Below, piece after piece: positions 1 through 8,289 of a stretch of DNA of 64,000 nt. The DNA comes from Pseudomonadota bacterium (GTDB lineage Bacteria; Pseudomonadota; Alphaproteobacteria; UBA2136; JAPKEQ01): contig JAYZXF010000006.1 of NCBI GenBank assembly GCA_036141575.1, positions 62,001 to 126,000 of the forward strand, written 5' to 3'. The first letter of the stretch is position 1. The number at the start of each line of letters is the position of its first letter. The notes under the pieces are model-generated. The model made no database searches. It was not told where the DNA came from and saw only the letters and a program-made list of their open reading frames with translations. A program made the position numbers and the translations under genes.

Positions 1-708
1 CGTTGGCTGCAAGGTCGTGGCACTCGGCGTATAAGCCTCTTGGTACATCTGAGCAGACACAGGTACAAGAGTTGCACTGTATGCATTCAAACGCGCATCT
101 TCATCTAGAGCACTTTCTTCCAAAACAGGTTGCTCTTGCGTATAAGGCAAGCGCTTTTCTGGTGGAATGTAGGGCTCTATGCTTTTGTAGAACACCAGAT
201 AGAAAAGTAGGTTCACAATAAGGACGAGAAGAAGAAACAGCGGGTACAAGGCAAAGCGAGTAAAGAACAAGCTTACAAATACACCAACAATCAGCAGGCC
301 AAGAAGCTCTTCTTGCCAAAGCTCAAGTTGAATGGGCAGCGTAAACTGCATCCAAACAGAAGCAACAGCACAGCCGATAGAGACAAGCCCCATCAGCCTG
401 CCGCCTATGTGCTTAAGCAGATAGTCTAGGCCTTGTGCAAGTTTATAAGACAGATAGATGCCTCCTGCTGCAACCGCACCCGCAATAACAGCACTTAAAG
501 CAAGGTCTAAGAATGGGATAATAAACACCCATGCAAAGAAGCTGACAACAAAGAGAACCAGTTGAGCGACTTCAAATACAGCCAAGGCTGCATAAAGGCT
601 TGCAAGAGCGCCGATGATAAAGAAGCACACGCAGAGTACATTATTGGCAAAAGGCCGCACGTACTCATCTGCTTCTTGTTGAAGGGTATGAATCATGTCC
701 GTAGACAT
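1..708 (-). CDS. Multi-spanning membrane protein, partial (runs off left edge)
   Basis: The minus-strand frame is open from the ATG at 708 to the window edge (236 codons, no stop), so the C-terminus lies outside. The start is backed by an AGGAGG box 6-7 bases upstream. After a short polar N-terminus (MSTDMIHTLQQEADEYVRPF) come about six hydrophobic stretches, then a polar tail rich in Pro, Glu and Gln from roughly residue 178 on. I do not recognise a family. It follows the coiled-coil/TM gene at 770-1237 by 61 bases on the same strand and is probably co-transcribed with it. An inner-membrane location is inferred. Confidence 0.7.
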   Translation of the reverse strand, partial: MSTDMIHTLQQEADEYVRPFANNVLCVCFFIIGALASLYAALAVFEVAQLVLFVVSFFAWVFIIPFLDLALSAVIAGAVAAGGIYLSYKLAQGLDYLLKHIGGRLMGLVSIGCAVASVWMQFTLPIQLELWQEELLGLLIVGVFVSLFFTRFALYPLFLLLVLIVNLLFYLVFYKSIEPYIPPEKRLPYTQEQPVLEESALDEDARLNAYSATLVPVSAQMYQEAYTPSATTLQPT

Positions 709-769
709 TTTGATTCCTCCTTTAGAAAAAAGTGAAGAAGAGCGGCAGGGCCACTCTTCTGATGAAGGG

Positions 770-1237
770 TTAAGACGGTTCTTCTCGACTGGGGTTCACC
801 CCGAAAACCGAAAGAAGAATAAACAAAGCCGGAAGCATATCGCAGGCCAGAGCAAAGGCCCAACCAATACGAATTTCCGATGCATATGTGTACACCGCAG
901 TGGTCACATGAATGGCATCAAACTCTGGGAAAGTTGGCACAGGACGTTCATCCAGTAGCGCAAGCTCTTCCAATAAGTCTTGCTTAATGCTCCGTACCGT
1001 CGTAGTTAAGGTTTCTATACCTTCTTTTTGACGTTTGGCAATCTCAGGGTTAGAGCTTAGCCTTGTACCAGCGAAACTGAACAATTCTAAGTTTTCCACA
1101 AAACCGCCTAGCATATTGCTTGCATTTTGGCTCAGCAGTGCTGATGTTTCAGCCTGAAGAACGCTAATCTGCTGCACAAAGTGTCGTTCTCGTGCTTTCA
1201 CACTTTCAAACGACTGCTGGCTTAGGTCTTTGCTCAT
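770..1237 (-). CDS. Small protein with coiled coil and C-terminal membrane helix
   Basis: 155 residues. The first 80 or so are polar and helix-prone with heptad-like spacing; the middle is mixed; a hydrophobic segment near residues 125-145 (GWAFALACDMLPALFILLSV) is probably one membrane helix with a short charged tail. The ATG at 1237 has a TGGAG box 5 bases upstream. It is the first gene of a likely two-gene operon with the membrane protein at 1-708. No family was recognised. The pairing of a tail-anchored helical protein with a polytopic one suggests a membrane complex, but this is inference. Confidence 0.6.
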   Translation of the reverse strand: MSKDLSQQSFESVKARERHFVQQISVLQAETSALLSQNASNMLGGFVENLELFSFAGTRLSSNPEIAKRQKEGIETLTTTVRSIKQDLLEELALLDERPVPTFPEFDAIHVTTAVYTYASEIRIGWAFALACDMLPALFILLSVFGVNPSREEPS

Positions 1238-1391
1238 TTGCTCCAGAAGAGCGCCTAAAGCGCTGGATCAATGAATATATAAGTACATATATTTACATTT
1301 TCAATGTTTAGTTTCTCATTTTTTGCCACTTAGACGAGTGACTGTCCTCATTAAATCCATTAAGATAAGCCAGAGAACATAAGGATACGTG

Positions 1392-1607
1392 ATGGAAAGA
1401 CGTAAAAACAATCAGCCAACAGACTCTGAACTCTATAAAGAGTTCAAGACAGGCAAACGCATAAAGCACGAACGTCGCTCAGATGAGCTCTCTCGCCTGC
1501 AAGAAATCCACTCACAAAAAGTACTCTGGTGGAAAGTTATCACGGCTTGCTTTGCACTTAATACAGTCTTTATCATTCTTGCAATATTAGGAACTATGGG
1601 ATCATGA
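1392..1607 (+). CDS. Small basic one-helix membrane protein, partner of the GGDEF gene
   Basis: About 71 residues: a highly charged N-terminus rich in Lys, Arg and Glu, then one hydrophobic helix at roughly residues 46-67. A GTG lies at 1389, but the ATG at 1392 is preferred because AGGA then sits 6 bases upstream rather than 3. Its stop overlaps the start of the GGDEF protein (ATGA), so the two are translationally coupled. The gene at 5173-5598 has the same design (charged N-terminus, one C-terminal helix, overlap with an EamA-like/GGDEF gene), so the two small proteins probably do equivalent jobs, such as stabilising or gating the cyclase. Confidence 0.6.
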   Translation: MERRKNNQPTDSELYKEFKTGKRIKHERRSDELSRLQEIHSQKVLWWKVITACFALNTVFIILAILGTMGS

Positions 1608-3265
1608 AGCTTATACACAAGCAGACCGCTGGTTGGATTCAAGCTGCTGTAGCCGTTTTTATTTTTATGGGGATCTCCAATGTATTTGGTCGCTATGGCG
1701 CACATATTTACAAAATACAGCCTGTCATCTTCTCATGTGCAGCATTTGCAAGTTGCGCATTATCTCTTTTATTTTTTGCAGGAAAAGGGCCTCTGGGTAA
1801 AGAAACCATGAGAAGTTTAGATACTTGGGCATATGGAATGGTCCTCATGCTTAACTATATCTTAGGTATCCATTTATTTATGTACGTTTCATCAACAGAA
1901 GGCACAATGCTTCAAAAGCTAAGCGTGTTCTTTGGTGTTATTGGGAGTTGGTTTTTCCTTATGAGAAAACCCGATACATACCAATTCTTAGGAACCCTAC
2001 TGACTGTACTGGGTGTTATTATCGTTTGTTTAGGCATCCAAGAAAACCAAGGCATTGTCCTTACACTTGCCATTCTCTTTGCAATGCTACAGTCCTTACG
2101 CATGTTTATTGCTGAGCTTCACCGCCCCCATGCCGTTGCCATGAAAACGCAGAAATCGATCAAAGATAGAGCACGTGTTGTCGGGTTTGTCATGTTTACC
2201 ATGAGCTGTATTTTCACAACTTTTGCTCTATTTATTGCCAGCATGCAGTCTCTTTCTGATACACCGTTTGTTTCAGGCCTTCCACTACTCACTGATTTTT
2301 GGCATACGCCAAGTCTTATTATGGGTCTTATTGCCGGCATTTTTATTATTGCCCCGCTTCGCATGTTGGAGTTTTCAAGCACGAACCTTATCAAAGCAGA
2401 AAACTTTGCTACAGTCGCAGCATTTAGCGTTATTGCAACCCTCTTTTGGGAATGGGCGACGTCTCCTCTTACAGGACTATCTATTAAAACAGTCTCTTCT
2501 TTAGATATTCTTGCTGGAGGACTCATTACACTCGGTGCTTTAACCATTGCCCTGACAAGGCCCCTTATTCATAAAAAGAAGCAAGCCAATGTACACATAC
2601 AAGCATCTCCTCAAAACCCGCAAGCTGTAGAAGACAGTCGAGATATCCTTGCAGAGACACTAGAGCACTTTTCAGGTAACATTAAAAAATCATCTGATGC
2701 TTTAGGGCTTCCTCAATACGCAGTTAAAACTCTCATGGGAGATAATATGAGAAAGCTTGCGTTCGTGAACCTTGGTGATGTTCAGAGAATGTTTAGACAA
2801 AACGTTGCAGGTCAAGACGCCCTCACAGGCCTTCTCAACAGAAATGCATTTAAAAGGCTCTCAACAGAGCTCTTAGGCACATCCAAGAGCTGCACACTCC
2901 TCTATATTGATCTTGATAAGTTCAAACCGATTAACGATACGTACGGCCATGATGCTGGTGATGCTATACTTATTGAAGCAGCAAACCGTATGAAGAAACA
3001 ACTTCCTGAAGGTTCGCTTGTTTGTCGTATGGGTGGTGATGAGTTTTGCGCTCTGCTCCCTCTTAAAGCAACAAAAGCCAAACATATCACACCCCTCCTA
3101 AAAGCAATTCAGGCTCCTATCACGGTTCAAGGTGTTTCTGATGAGTTAACCATTGGAGCTTCTATTGGTATCGCACATTATCCTAAAGACGGTGAAACTC
3201 TAGAAGAGCTTATCTCACATGCGGATGAAGGTATGTACGGAGTAAAGCATTCAAGAGAATCTTAA
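1604..3265 (+). CDS. EamA-like multi-spanning membrane protein with C-terminal GGDEF domain
   Basis: 553 residues. Residues 1-320 hold about ten hydrophobic helices in the style of EamA/drug-metabolite transporters. A cytoplasmic linker follows (about 340-400) with a helix-turn-helix-like stretch around SSDALGLPQYAVKTL. The GGDEF domain spans about 405-553, with the intact motif MGGDEF near residue 476 and the usual DALTGLLNR entry. The allosteric RxxD I-site expected just before the motif is absent (PEGS there). The likely activity is diguanylate cyclase controlled by a membrane sensor or former transporter. It is coupled to the small gene in front and convergent with a paralogue at 3564-5180. 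The GGDEF call is firm; the EamA assignment rests on topology. Confidence 0.85.
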   Translation: MKLIHKQTAGWIQAAVAVFIFMGISNVFGRYGAHIYKIQPVIFSCAAFASCALSLLFFAGKGPLGKETMRSLDTWAYGMVLMLNYILGIHLFMYVSSTEGTMLQKLSVFFGVIGSWFFLMRKPDTYQFLGTLLTVLGVIIVCLGIQENQGIVLTLAILFAMLQSLRMFIAELHRPHAVAMKTQKSIKDRARVVGFVMFTMSCIFTTFALFIASMQSLSDTPFVSGLPLLTDFWHTPSLIMGLIAGIFIIAPLRMLEFSSTNLIKAENFATVAAFSVIATLFWEWATSPLTGLSIKTVSSLDILAGGLITLGALTIALTRPLIHKKKQANVHIQASPQNPQAVEDSRDILAETLEHFSGNIKKSSDALGLPQYAVKTLMGDNMRKLAFVNLGDVQRMFRQNVAGQDALTGLLNRNAFKRLSTELLGTSKSCTLLYIDLDKFKPINDTYGHDAGDAILIEAANRMKKQLPEGSLVCRMGGDEFCALLPLKATKAKHITPLLKAIQAPITVQGVSDELTIGASIGIAHYPKDGETLEELISHADEGMYGVKHSRES

Positions 3266-3284
3266 TGACATTATTTTGTAAAAT

Positions 3285-3337
3285 TTGTTGGTACAAATTC
3301 TGACCAATGTTGGTACTACCAACAAATGTACCAACAA
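3285..3337. repeat. Nested inverted repeats between two convergent GGDEF genes
   Basis: An outer pair (TTGTTGGTACA at 3285-3295, TGTACCAACAA at 3327-3337) encloses a perfect inner dyad (TGTTGGTA/TACCAACA, 3308-3324). The half-site TTGGTAC is thus used three or four times in 53 bases. Placement between convergent genes and a following T-run suggest a bidirectional terminator; a protein-binding cluster is the alternative. Confidence 0.5.
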
Positions 3338-3534
3338 TTTTTCTGATTAGCCCTGAATAGCCACGAATAGCAACAAACAAGCACATCAAACAAAGCAATT
3401 GATTTAATTAACCTTTTCAGTCAACAATGAACAAATATGAATAGGGGAGAATTGTTAAATGGCTGGTGGTAGCATCATTACCAGAAGCATAAACAACTGA
3501 TCAAAAACAAATTATTCAATCATAAAAATTAAGA

Positions 3535-3555
3535 TGCCCCCAATTGTGCCCCCAA
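3535..3555. repeat. Two direct repeats TGCCCCCAA at 12-bp spacing
   Basis: TGCCCCCAA occurs at 3535-3543 and 3547-3555, immediately before the stop of the second EamA-like/GGDEF gene. The same C5 tract at the same 12-bp period recurs at 48565-48583. Regular spacing of this kind is typical of arm-type binding sites of tyrosine recombinases, but no recombinase gene lies nearby, so a relic is only a possibility. Confidence 0.35.
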
Positions 3556-3563
3556 AGTTATTT

Positions 3564-5180
3564 TTACCTATCAGATTTATCTTGATACATATGCTTATCA
3601 GCATGAGAGAGTAACTCTTCTGCTGACTGCGCATCACTTGGGTAGTGGGCATGCCCAACAGATGCTGTCACCTGCAAAGGTTCATCAATACCTACAACAT
3701 GAATATGTTCTGCTATCACATTCTTAATGTGCTCCATCACATTCTCAGCGGCTTCTGTAAACTTATAAAAGAATAGACTAAACTCATCACCACCTAGCCT
3801 TGTCATTTCTGCTTCATGACCATAGTTCTCACGTAAACGCTCACCAATCTTACTCAAAATGGCGTCGCCTGTTGCATGGCCGTGAGTATCGTTAATCGGC
3901 TTAAACTTATTCAAGTCGATGAAAAACAACATACCATCACCTGACTTTTCCATACGCTTATTAAGCTTAGTTAAATAGTTCAGCCTATTTTGAAGCCCTG
4001 TTACAGGGTCTCTGTTTATAACATTCTGTGTATAGTTCTCTTTAATCTTTTCATAAGTCGCTTCTTTATACACTCTCGTCCCATCCTTAATGTTCTTGAG
4101 CGTTGTTACTTTGATCCCAAGAGCTTCGGCTGCCAGAACTTCATTTTTCTCAAAGTGTATCAGAGATGCTCCAACATGGTCTTTGGCTGCATCTATTAAA
4201 GCTTTCTGCTTCGCTGGAATTTTAGCCACTTTTTTAGCCTGCCTAAAATGTCCGAATGTTGAGAGAATGGCCCCAGAGAAGATTAAACCTCCTGAAAGGA
4301 GCAGATGCCAACTCAGGTCTAAGGATGTCTCTAGAATCCCAAACTTTTCTAAAGCTTTCTCTAGCATAAATGTAATTAAAGGAACAAAAGCCGTAAGCAC
4401 TAAGAATAACTCACTCTTTAAGAAGCGAGCGGCAACAAAATAGTTATAGATAGTCATAGCCTCAATAGTGACCCCAAACAGGAACCCTAGAAGGATAATA
4501 TTCAAGTTAAAGAAATCATCAAACTCAGGCATAAACGCTACAGGTATATCGTAGTTAAATACTTCTTCATACAAAGCAAAACCAAATACAAAGAATAGAA
4601 AGGCTACGGTTGTTACGAAATTGACATATGCAGTCACACGAACCCTTTCCCTAAAAGAGCCCGCCTCATTATTGGTTTCATGAGTTTCTGCCGTAAAGGT
4701 TCTAGCTGTAAGAAGTAAAATATTGAGAGCTAAAAGACCAATAACAGCATGAATAGAGCCTGTATCCATATAATAGAATGCCACACCGCACCCAGCGAAC
4801 ACGAGAAGGGCTGCGGGGATATCTTCCCTCCTAGGTACACGATTGAAGTAGAACAGACCAATCATCAAAGCAAATACAAAGTTAAGTCGAGCAATCAAAG
4901 TTGCCTCTGTGGCACTGACATACGACACAAGACAAATATAAACCACATTCTGCAGAAGGGTTAAAAGACTGTACAAGATAGTTTTGGGTTTCTTAAGTGT
5001 CGCAATACCTAGAGGTCCAGAACCTGCAATCATAAACAGAGAAAAGCTAGCACCTACAAATAGAAATGAAACCAATACAACAGGGTGCATTTCTGCAGAT
5101 GTTGAAACCTTTGCAAAAACATTAAAAATTGCCCACGAAAAAACTGTAAGCAGAGCTGCTCTTAAACCTATTTTATGCAT
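3564..5180 (-). CDS. Second EamA-like multi-spanning membrane protein with GGDEF domain
   Basis: 538 residues with the same architecture as the convergent gene at 1604-3265: about ten hydrophobic helices (1-315), a linker (about 320-395), then a GGDEF domain entered by DPVTGLQNR, with LGGDEF near residue 463. As in its paralogue, the RxxD inhibition site is absent. The linker again carries a helix-turn-helix-like stretch (AAEALGIKVTTLKNI). Sequence divergence from the first copy is large, so the duplication is old or the two were acquired separately. It overlaps the small membrane gene upstream (5173-5598) by 8 bases and is probably translated from the same message. Predicted inner-membrane diguanylate cyclase; the input signal is unknown. 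Confidence 0.85.
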   Translation of the reverse strand: MHKIGLRAALLTVFSWAIFNVFAKVSTSAEMHPVVLVSFLFVGASFSLFMIAGSGPLGIATLKKPKTILYSLLTLLQNVVYICLVSYVSATEATLIARLNFVFALMIGLFYFNRVPRREDIPAALLVFAGCGVAFYYMDTGSIHAVIGLLALNILLLTARTFTAETHETNNEAGSFRERVRVTAYVNFVTTVAFLFFVFGFALYEEVFNYDIPVAFMPEFDDFFNLNIILLGFLFGVTIEAMTIYNYFVAARFLKSELFLVLTAFVPLITFMLEKALEKFGILETSLDLSWHLLLSGGLIFSGAILSTFGHFRQAKKVAKIPAKQKALIDAAKDHVGASLIHFEKNEVLAAEALGIKVTTLKNIKDGTRVYKEATYEKIKENYTQNVINRDPVTGLQNRLNYLTKLNKRMEKSGDGMLFFIDLNKFKPINDTHGHATGDAILSKIGERLRENYGHEAEMTRLGGDEFSLFFYKFTEAAENVMEHIKNVIAEHIHVVGIDEPLQVTASVGHAHYPSDAQSAEELLSHADKHMYQDKSDR

Positions 5181-5598
5181 TTATGATGCCCTCCTTAATC
5201 AAGGCACCAATTAGGAAAAACAAAAAGATTAAAAAAGAGAATGAGAAACAAAAGTAATAAACTCCTACCTCTAGCTTATCACTATAACGCCTTGCGGAAC
5301 TTATCCTCTTATTCTTCCCCTTATAAGGTTGCTTTCTTTTACGCCTATCTTCCATACGCCTTTCTACAGGCTTTGCACTGACTGGATCAAATTTATAGGG
5401 CGTCCAGTTATAAATTCCATCACGACGCTCAATGCCATCCCATATACCACCCGTATAGTTACGGTACTCCTTTGGCGTCATATGTTTAAGATCAACTTTA
5501 TCCCCATGGTTACGCAAACTAACTCGCTCACGCCCTTGGCGCTCAGCACTATCATCATATCTCATATTTGAAGAAGAATTTTTCATGCTAAAAAGCAT
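5173..5598 (-). CDS. Charged one-helix membrane protein, partner of the second GGDEF gene
   Basis: 141 residues: a long, very polar N-terminus with many Arg, Lys and Asp and several ERR/DRR patches, then one strongly hydrophobic helix near residues 112-134 rich in Phe. The start used is the ATG at 5598; ATGs at 5586 and 5565 are also possible. The first ATG sits in a small hairpin (ATGCT-TTTT-AGCAT) that could mask initiation. It overlaps the downstream EamA-like/GGDEF gene by 8 bases. It is longer than the equivalent 71-residue protein of the facing module and similar only in design. No known family recognised. Confidence 0.6.
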   Translation of the reverse strand: MLFSMKNSSSNMRYDDSAERQGRERVSLRNHGDKVDLKHMTPKEYRNYTGGIWDGIERRDGIYNWTPYKFDPVSAKPVERRMEDRRKRKQPYKGKNKRISSARRYSDKLEVGVYYFCFSFSFLIFLFFLIGALIKEGIINA

Positions 5599-5615
5599 AA
5601 TCTCTGAAAAACAAA

Positions 5616-5640
5616 GAGTCCAGTGGATTTCACTGGACTC
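5616..5640 (-). terminator. Terminator after tRNA-Gln
   Basis: Perfect 10-bp stem (GAGTCCAGTG/CACTGGACTC) with a 5-base loop; on the minus strand it is followed by TTTGTTTTT. It lies 16 bases past the tRNA-Gln CCA end and before the next gene. Confidence 0.8.
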
Positions 5641-5655
5641 TATTGTATCAAATCT

Positions 5656-5730
5656 TGGCTGGGGTGGTAGGATTCGAACCTACGCATGACGATACCAAAA
5701 ACCGTTGCCTTACCGCTTGGCTACACCCCA
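5656..5730 (-). tRNA. tRNA-Gln (anticodon UUG)
   Basis: 75 nt folding as a full cloverleaf on the minus strand. The acceptor stem is TGGGGTG/CACCCCA with the CCA end encoded; the anticodon loop TTTTGGT gives anticodon TTG; the T arm holds GGTTCGAATCC. It stands alone between two hairpin terminators, so it is its own transcription unit. Confidence 0.95.
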
Positions 5731-5802
5731 GCAGGTGCTGTAAGCTTGGGTAAATTACCGCCAGATGATCGGTTTGTCAACTCTGTTTATCATGAAAAAA
5801 CA

Positions 5803-5833
5803 CAAAAGCCAGCGATATTCTCACTGGCTTTTG
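5803..5833 (-). terminator. Terminator after the 5842-6366 gene
   Basis: 10-bp stem CAAAAGCCAG/CTGGCTTTTG with an 11-base loop, followed on the minus strand by TGTTTTTT. It ends the secE-nusG-side transcript before tRNA-Gln. Confidence 0.7.
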
Positions 5834-5841
5834 AATTTCGC

Positions 5842-6366
5842 TTATTCTGAGACCTCTGAGACGTCATAGAGCACGCTCCAGACCTCACCTTTGGCAAATA
5901 AAAGATACCGAACAGGAAAGCGTAAACCGTCCCCTATTTCTACCTGAGCACTAAAATCCTCAAGAGATTCAACGGTTGCTGCTGAACAGCGTCCAGTAAG
6001 CCCTTTGCTCATGTTTTCTTTTGGTTCGATCCTGAGCTTATCACAGCGTAAAGTTTTACGATCATAGTGACCTGTCTTTGGATTGTGCGTCAGCTTATTT
6101 TGAAAGCGATTCCCCTTCAAAATAGCGATTGGAAAGTCACGATAGCAAGACTCTAAAGCAAGAATCTTCGCCTCAACAGTTTCTCCAATTTGTTCAGAAT
6201 CCGTACAGTCTAGAATGGTTGCCTGAACCATGACCCCTTCTACCTTTTCAGGGTCAAGTATCACAACAGCAGATGCTATTGCTCCGGTCGCATGTATATT
6301 TTCACAAATCCCCCGAACGGTCGTTCCATCCGCAAGCGTGAACGTCTTTCGTCTAAAGGATGGCAT
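5842..6366 (-). CDS. Unknown protein of 174 residues downstream of nusG
   Basis: The start at 6366 (MPSFRRKTF) is chosen over an ATG 54 bases upstream because AGGAGGT stands 7 bases before it. The product is mostly beta-prone and soluble, with no signal peptide or membrane helix. The N-terminus (RRKTFTLADGTTVRGICENI) faintly recalls PilZ domains, but the diagnostic RxxxR and D/NxSxxG residues are not both present, so I do not assign it. Codon use matches the neighbours. It sits where rplK normally follows nusG in proteobacteria, but terminators on both sides make it a separate unit. Confidence 0.6.
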   Translation of the reverse strand: MPSFRRKTFTLADGTTVRGICENIHATGAIASAVVILDPEKVEGVMVQATILDCTDSEQIGETVEAKILALESCYRDFPIAILKGNRFQNKLTHNPKTGHYDRKTLRCDKLRIEPKENMSKGLTGRCSAATVESLEDFSAQVEIGDGLRFPVRYLLFAKGEVWSVLYDVSEVSE

Positions 6367-6445
6367 AAGGCCACCTCCTATAGCGGGAAAAAGGTTTAGA
6401 TTTCTAAGTATTAGAACCAATACGCCTTGCAGGAGAACTTTTCAA

Positions 6446-6469
6446 CAAAAAAGAGGCGCCACGCGCCCC
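6446..6469 (-). terminator. Terminator after nusG
   Basis: Stem GGGGCGC/GCGCCTC (one G-U) with loop GTG, followed by TTTTTT on the minus strand, 23 bases past the nusG stop. It separates nusG from whatever lies downstream. Confidence 0.8.
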
Positions 6470-6491
6470 TTTTCTAAAAATCAAATCTAAC

Positions 6492-7109
6492 TTAGATTTT
6501 TTCAACTTGTCCGTAGTCAAGCTCAATTGGCGTTGAACGGCCGAAGATTGATACAGAAACTTTAAGTTTCGCACGCTCTTCTTCGATACCTTCAATCACA
6601 CCTTGGAAGCTGCTGAATGGACCGTCGATTACGCGGATCTCTTCACCAACCTCAAAGTTCACAACTGTACGAGGTGCTTCAACACCATCTTCCATTTGCT
6701 TAAGGATACGGTCAGCTTCTTTTTGAGAAATTGGCAGTGGCTTAGAACCACGCTCAGCACCAACAAAACCAAGTACGTTGTTTGTTGACTTAATCATGTG
6801 CCAAACTTCATCAGTTAGGTTTACTTTTACAAGTACGTAACCTGGGAAGAACTTACGCTCAGAGCTTTTCTTCTCACCCTTACGCACTTCCACAACTTCT
6901 TCAGTTGGGATCAAAACTTCGTCTACGAATTTCTCTAGGCCGTGCAGAATTGTCTTCTCACGAATCTGAGCCTGTACACGCTTCTCGTAGTTACTTTGTG
7001 TTTGGATAACATACCAACGCGTTTTAATACCTGGCTTTTTAGCAGGCTTTTCTTCAGTTTTCACTGTTTCAGCTTCCACGTCCACTGTCTCTTTTGCTGT
7101 CTCTGACAT
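6492..7109 (-). CDS. nusG: Transcription termination/antitermination factor NusG
   Basis: 205 residues. A charged N-terminal extension of about 27 residues (rich in Glu and Lys) precedes the NGN domain, which starts at WYVIQTQSNYEKRV and includes the conserved KFFPGYVLV. The KOW domain closes the protein (GPFSSFQGVIEGIEEERAKLKV). NusG binds RNA polymerase and links it to Rho or the ribosome. It follows secE by one base, the usual order. The charged extension is seen in several alphaproteobacteria. A terminator follows directly, so here nusG ends its operon rather than reading into ribosomal protein genes. Confidence 0.97.
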   Translation of the reverse strand: MSETAKETVDVEAETVKTEEKPAKKPGIKTRWYVIQTQSNYEKRVQAQIREKTILHGLEKFVDEVLIPTEEVVEVRKGEKKSSERKFFPGYVLVKVNLTDEVWHMIKSTNNVLGFVGAERGSKPLPISQKEADRILKQMEDGVEAPRTVVNFEVGEEIRVIDGPFSSFQGVIEGIEEERAKLKVSVSIFGRSTPIELDYGQVEKI

Positions 7110-7110
7110 G

Positions 7111-7302
7111 TTATACTCCTAGTATCTTTCCAATTCCAAAGCTCAATAGTACATCAATAAAGTAGAGATAAACTGCTACCATTACAACTATCACAGACAC
7201 AAAAAATGTCATCATGCGAGTTGATTTCATGTCAGGCCAAGTCACACGGCGGCCTTCAGCACGAACTTCTTTGGCAAATTGTAATGCTTTTCCAATCGGC
7301 AT
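7111..7302 (-). CDS. secE: Preprotein translocase subunit SecE
   Basis: 63 residues, the short one-helix form of SecE common outside the enterics. The amphipathic cytoplasmic region (FAKEVRAEGRRVTWPDMKST) shows the conserved VTWP motif, followed by one membrane helix at about 31-55. It clamps SecY in the SecYEG channel. It lies one base upstream of nusG, and tRNA-Trp is further upstream, the classical bacterial arrangement, here interrupted by a histidine phosphatase gene. Confidence 0.96.
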   Translation of the reverse strand: MPIGKALQFAKEVRAEGRRVTWPDMKSTRMMTFFVSVIVVMVAVYLYFIDVLLSFGIGKILGV

Positions 7303-7319
7303 TATTCTACTTCCTTACT

Positions 7320-7910
7320 TTAAAAAATATCTAATGGCTCAAACTTATAATCGCTATCCCACTGGGCAGTACCATCTGGAGAAAACTCAATTTTAAACAC
7401 ATCAGGCATGTTCATACGCGCCCAATCATCATAACCATATTGAGGATCAAACGCCTTCAGTACAGCACCAATAGCCTCTCCATGCGAAGAAATCAAGATA
7501 TTTTTGCCTTTATGGGCTTTTTCCACAAGGCGAATTCCTTCAATCATGCGCTTTTGACACTGCGAAAGAGACTCTCCCCCTTCTATTGCAAAATCAACAT
7601 CTTGCCAGTAGCGGGCAATGAGTGTCTGAAACTCAGCAGGTGGCATGTAATCAGGGCAAGCGTTTTGCTCTCTAAATGACTGCTCAGTTTGAATGTTAAT
7701 GCCAAGACGTCCTGCAAAAGGAACCACAGTCTCAACAGCACGACGTAGAGGACTACTGTACACTTCATCAATTGCGAGCGGCAAAAGGCGCTCAACCAGT
7801 TGTTCAGACTGCTCTTTCCCTGTTGAAGAAAGCGACCATTCTGCACGAGGCATATCGTTTGATGGAATTGTTTGTGCGTGTCTGAGAAGGTATATTGTTG
7901 TATGGCTCAT
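7320..7910 (-). CDS. Histidine phosphatase family (phosphoglycerate mutase-like) protein
   Basis: 196 residues. The N-terminal LLRHAQT carries the catalytic RH pair; SSPLRRAVETV supplies the second phosphate-binding Arg, and ISSHGEAIGAVL the second catalytic His. These define the branch-1 histidine phosphatase superfamily, which includes cofactor-dependent phosphoglycerate mutases, SixA and several sugar phosphatases. The substrate cannot be told from sequence; the length is nearer to broad phosphatases than to glycolytic GpmA (about 230-250). It sits between tRNA-Trp and secE, 17 bases before secE, and may share their transcript. Confidence 0.9.
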   Translation of the reverse strand: MSHTTIYLLRHAQTIPSNDMPRAEWSLSSTGKEQSEQLVERLLPLAIDEVYSSPLRRAVETVVPFAGRLGINIQTEQSFREQNACPDYMPPAEFQTLIARYWQDVDFAIEGGESLSQCQKRMIEGIRLVEKAHKGKNILISSHGEAIGAVLKAFDPQYGYDDWARMNMPDVFKIEFSPDGTAQWDSDYKFEPLDIF

Positions 7911-8092
7911 GGGAACTCTTTCTTATTCTTACCTAACATTCAGCTTTTATTTAAAAATTAAACTTTAAAGAACATACCAGAAAATACCCAAAATTGGTTT
8001 GAAAAACATGATAAAAAATCACTTTTTTATCACTTGTCTATCATTTGGGATACATCCACCAGATTCCTGGTAGTCTTTAAAGACGATATCTT

Positions 8093-8168
8093 TGGCAGGG
8101 CAGGAGGGACTCGAACCCCCAACCCTCGGCTTTGGAGACCGATGCTCTACCAATTGAGCCACTGCCCT
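8093..8168 (-). tRNA. tRNA-Trp (anticodon CCA)
   Basis: 76 nt including an encoded CCA. Acceptor stem AGGGCAG/CTGCCCT, anticodon loop CTCCAAA (anticodon CCA), T arm GGGGGTTCGAGTCCCTC. Its place upstream of secE-nusG is a conserved proteobacterial arrangement. Confidence 0.96.
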
Positions 8169-8259
8169 ATACCAAAGATAAGATAGCTTTTACACGAGCA
8201 TGACCCATTTGGCAAGAGAAGCTTTTGAGAGATTTATATATTCTTTATATTTATTACAC

Positions 8260-8289
8260 TTGACCTGTATACAAAAACTGTTTTATAAA
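8260..8289 (+). promoter_or_regulatory. Sigma-70 type promoter for the coiled-coil gene
   Basis: TTGACC (8260-8265), an 18-base spacer, then TATAAA (8284-8289). A small hairpin GAGGC-TAC-GCCTC at 8311-8323 lies in the predicted leader and the AGGAG box is at 8349-8353. Its closeness to consensus suggests constitutive strong expression of the gene at 8361. Confidence 0.6.
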
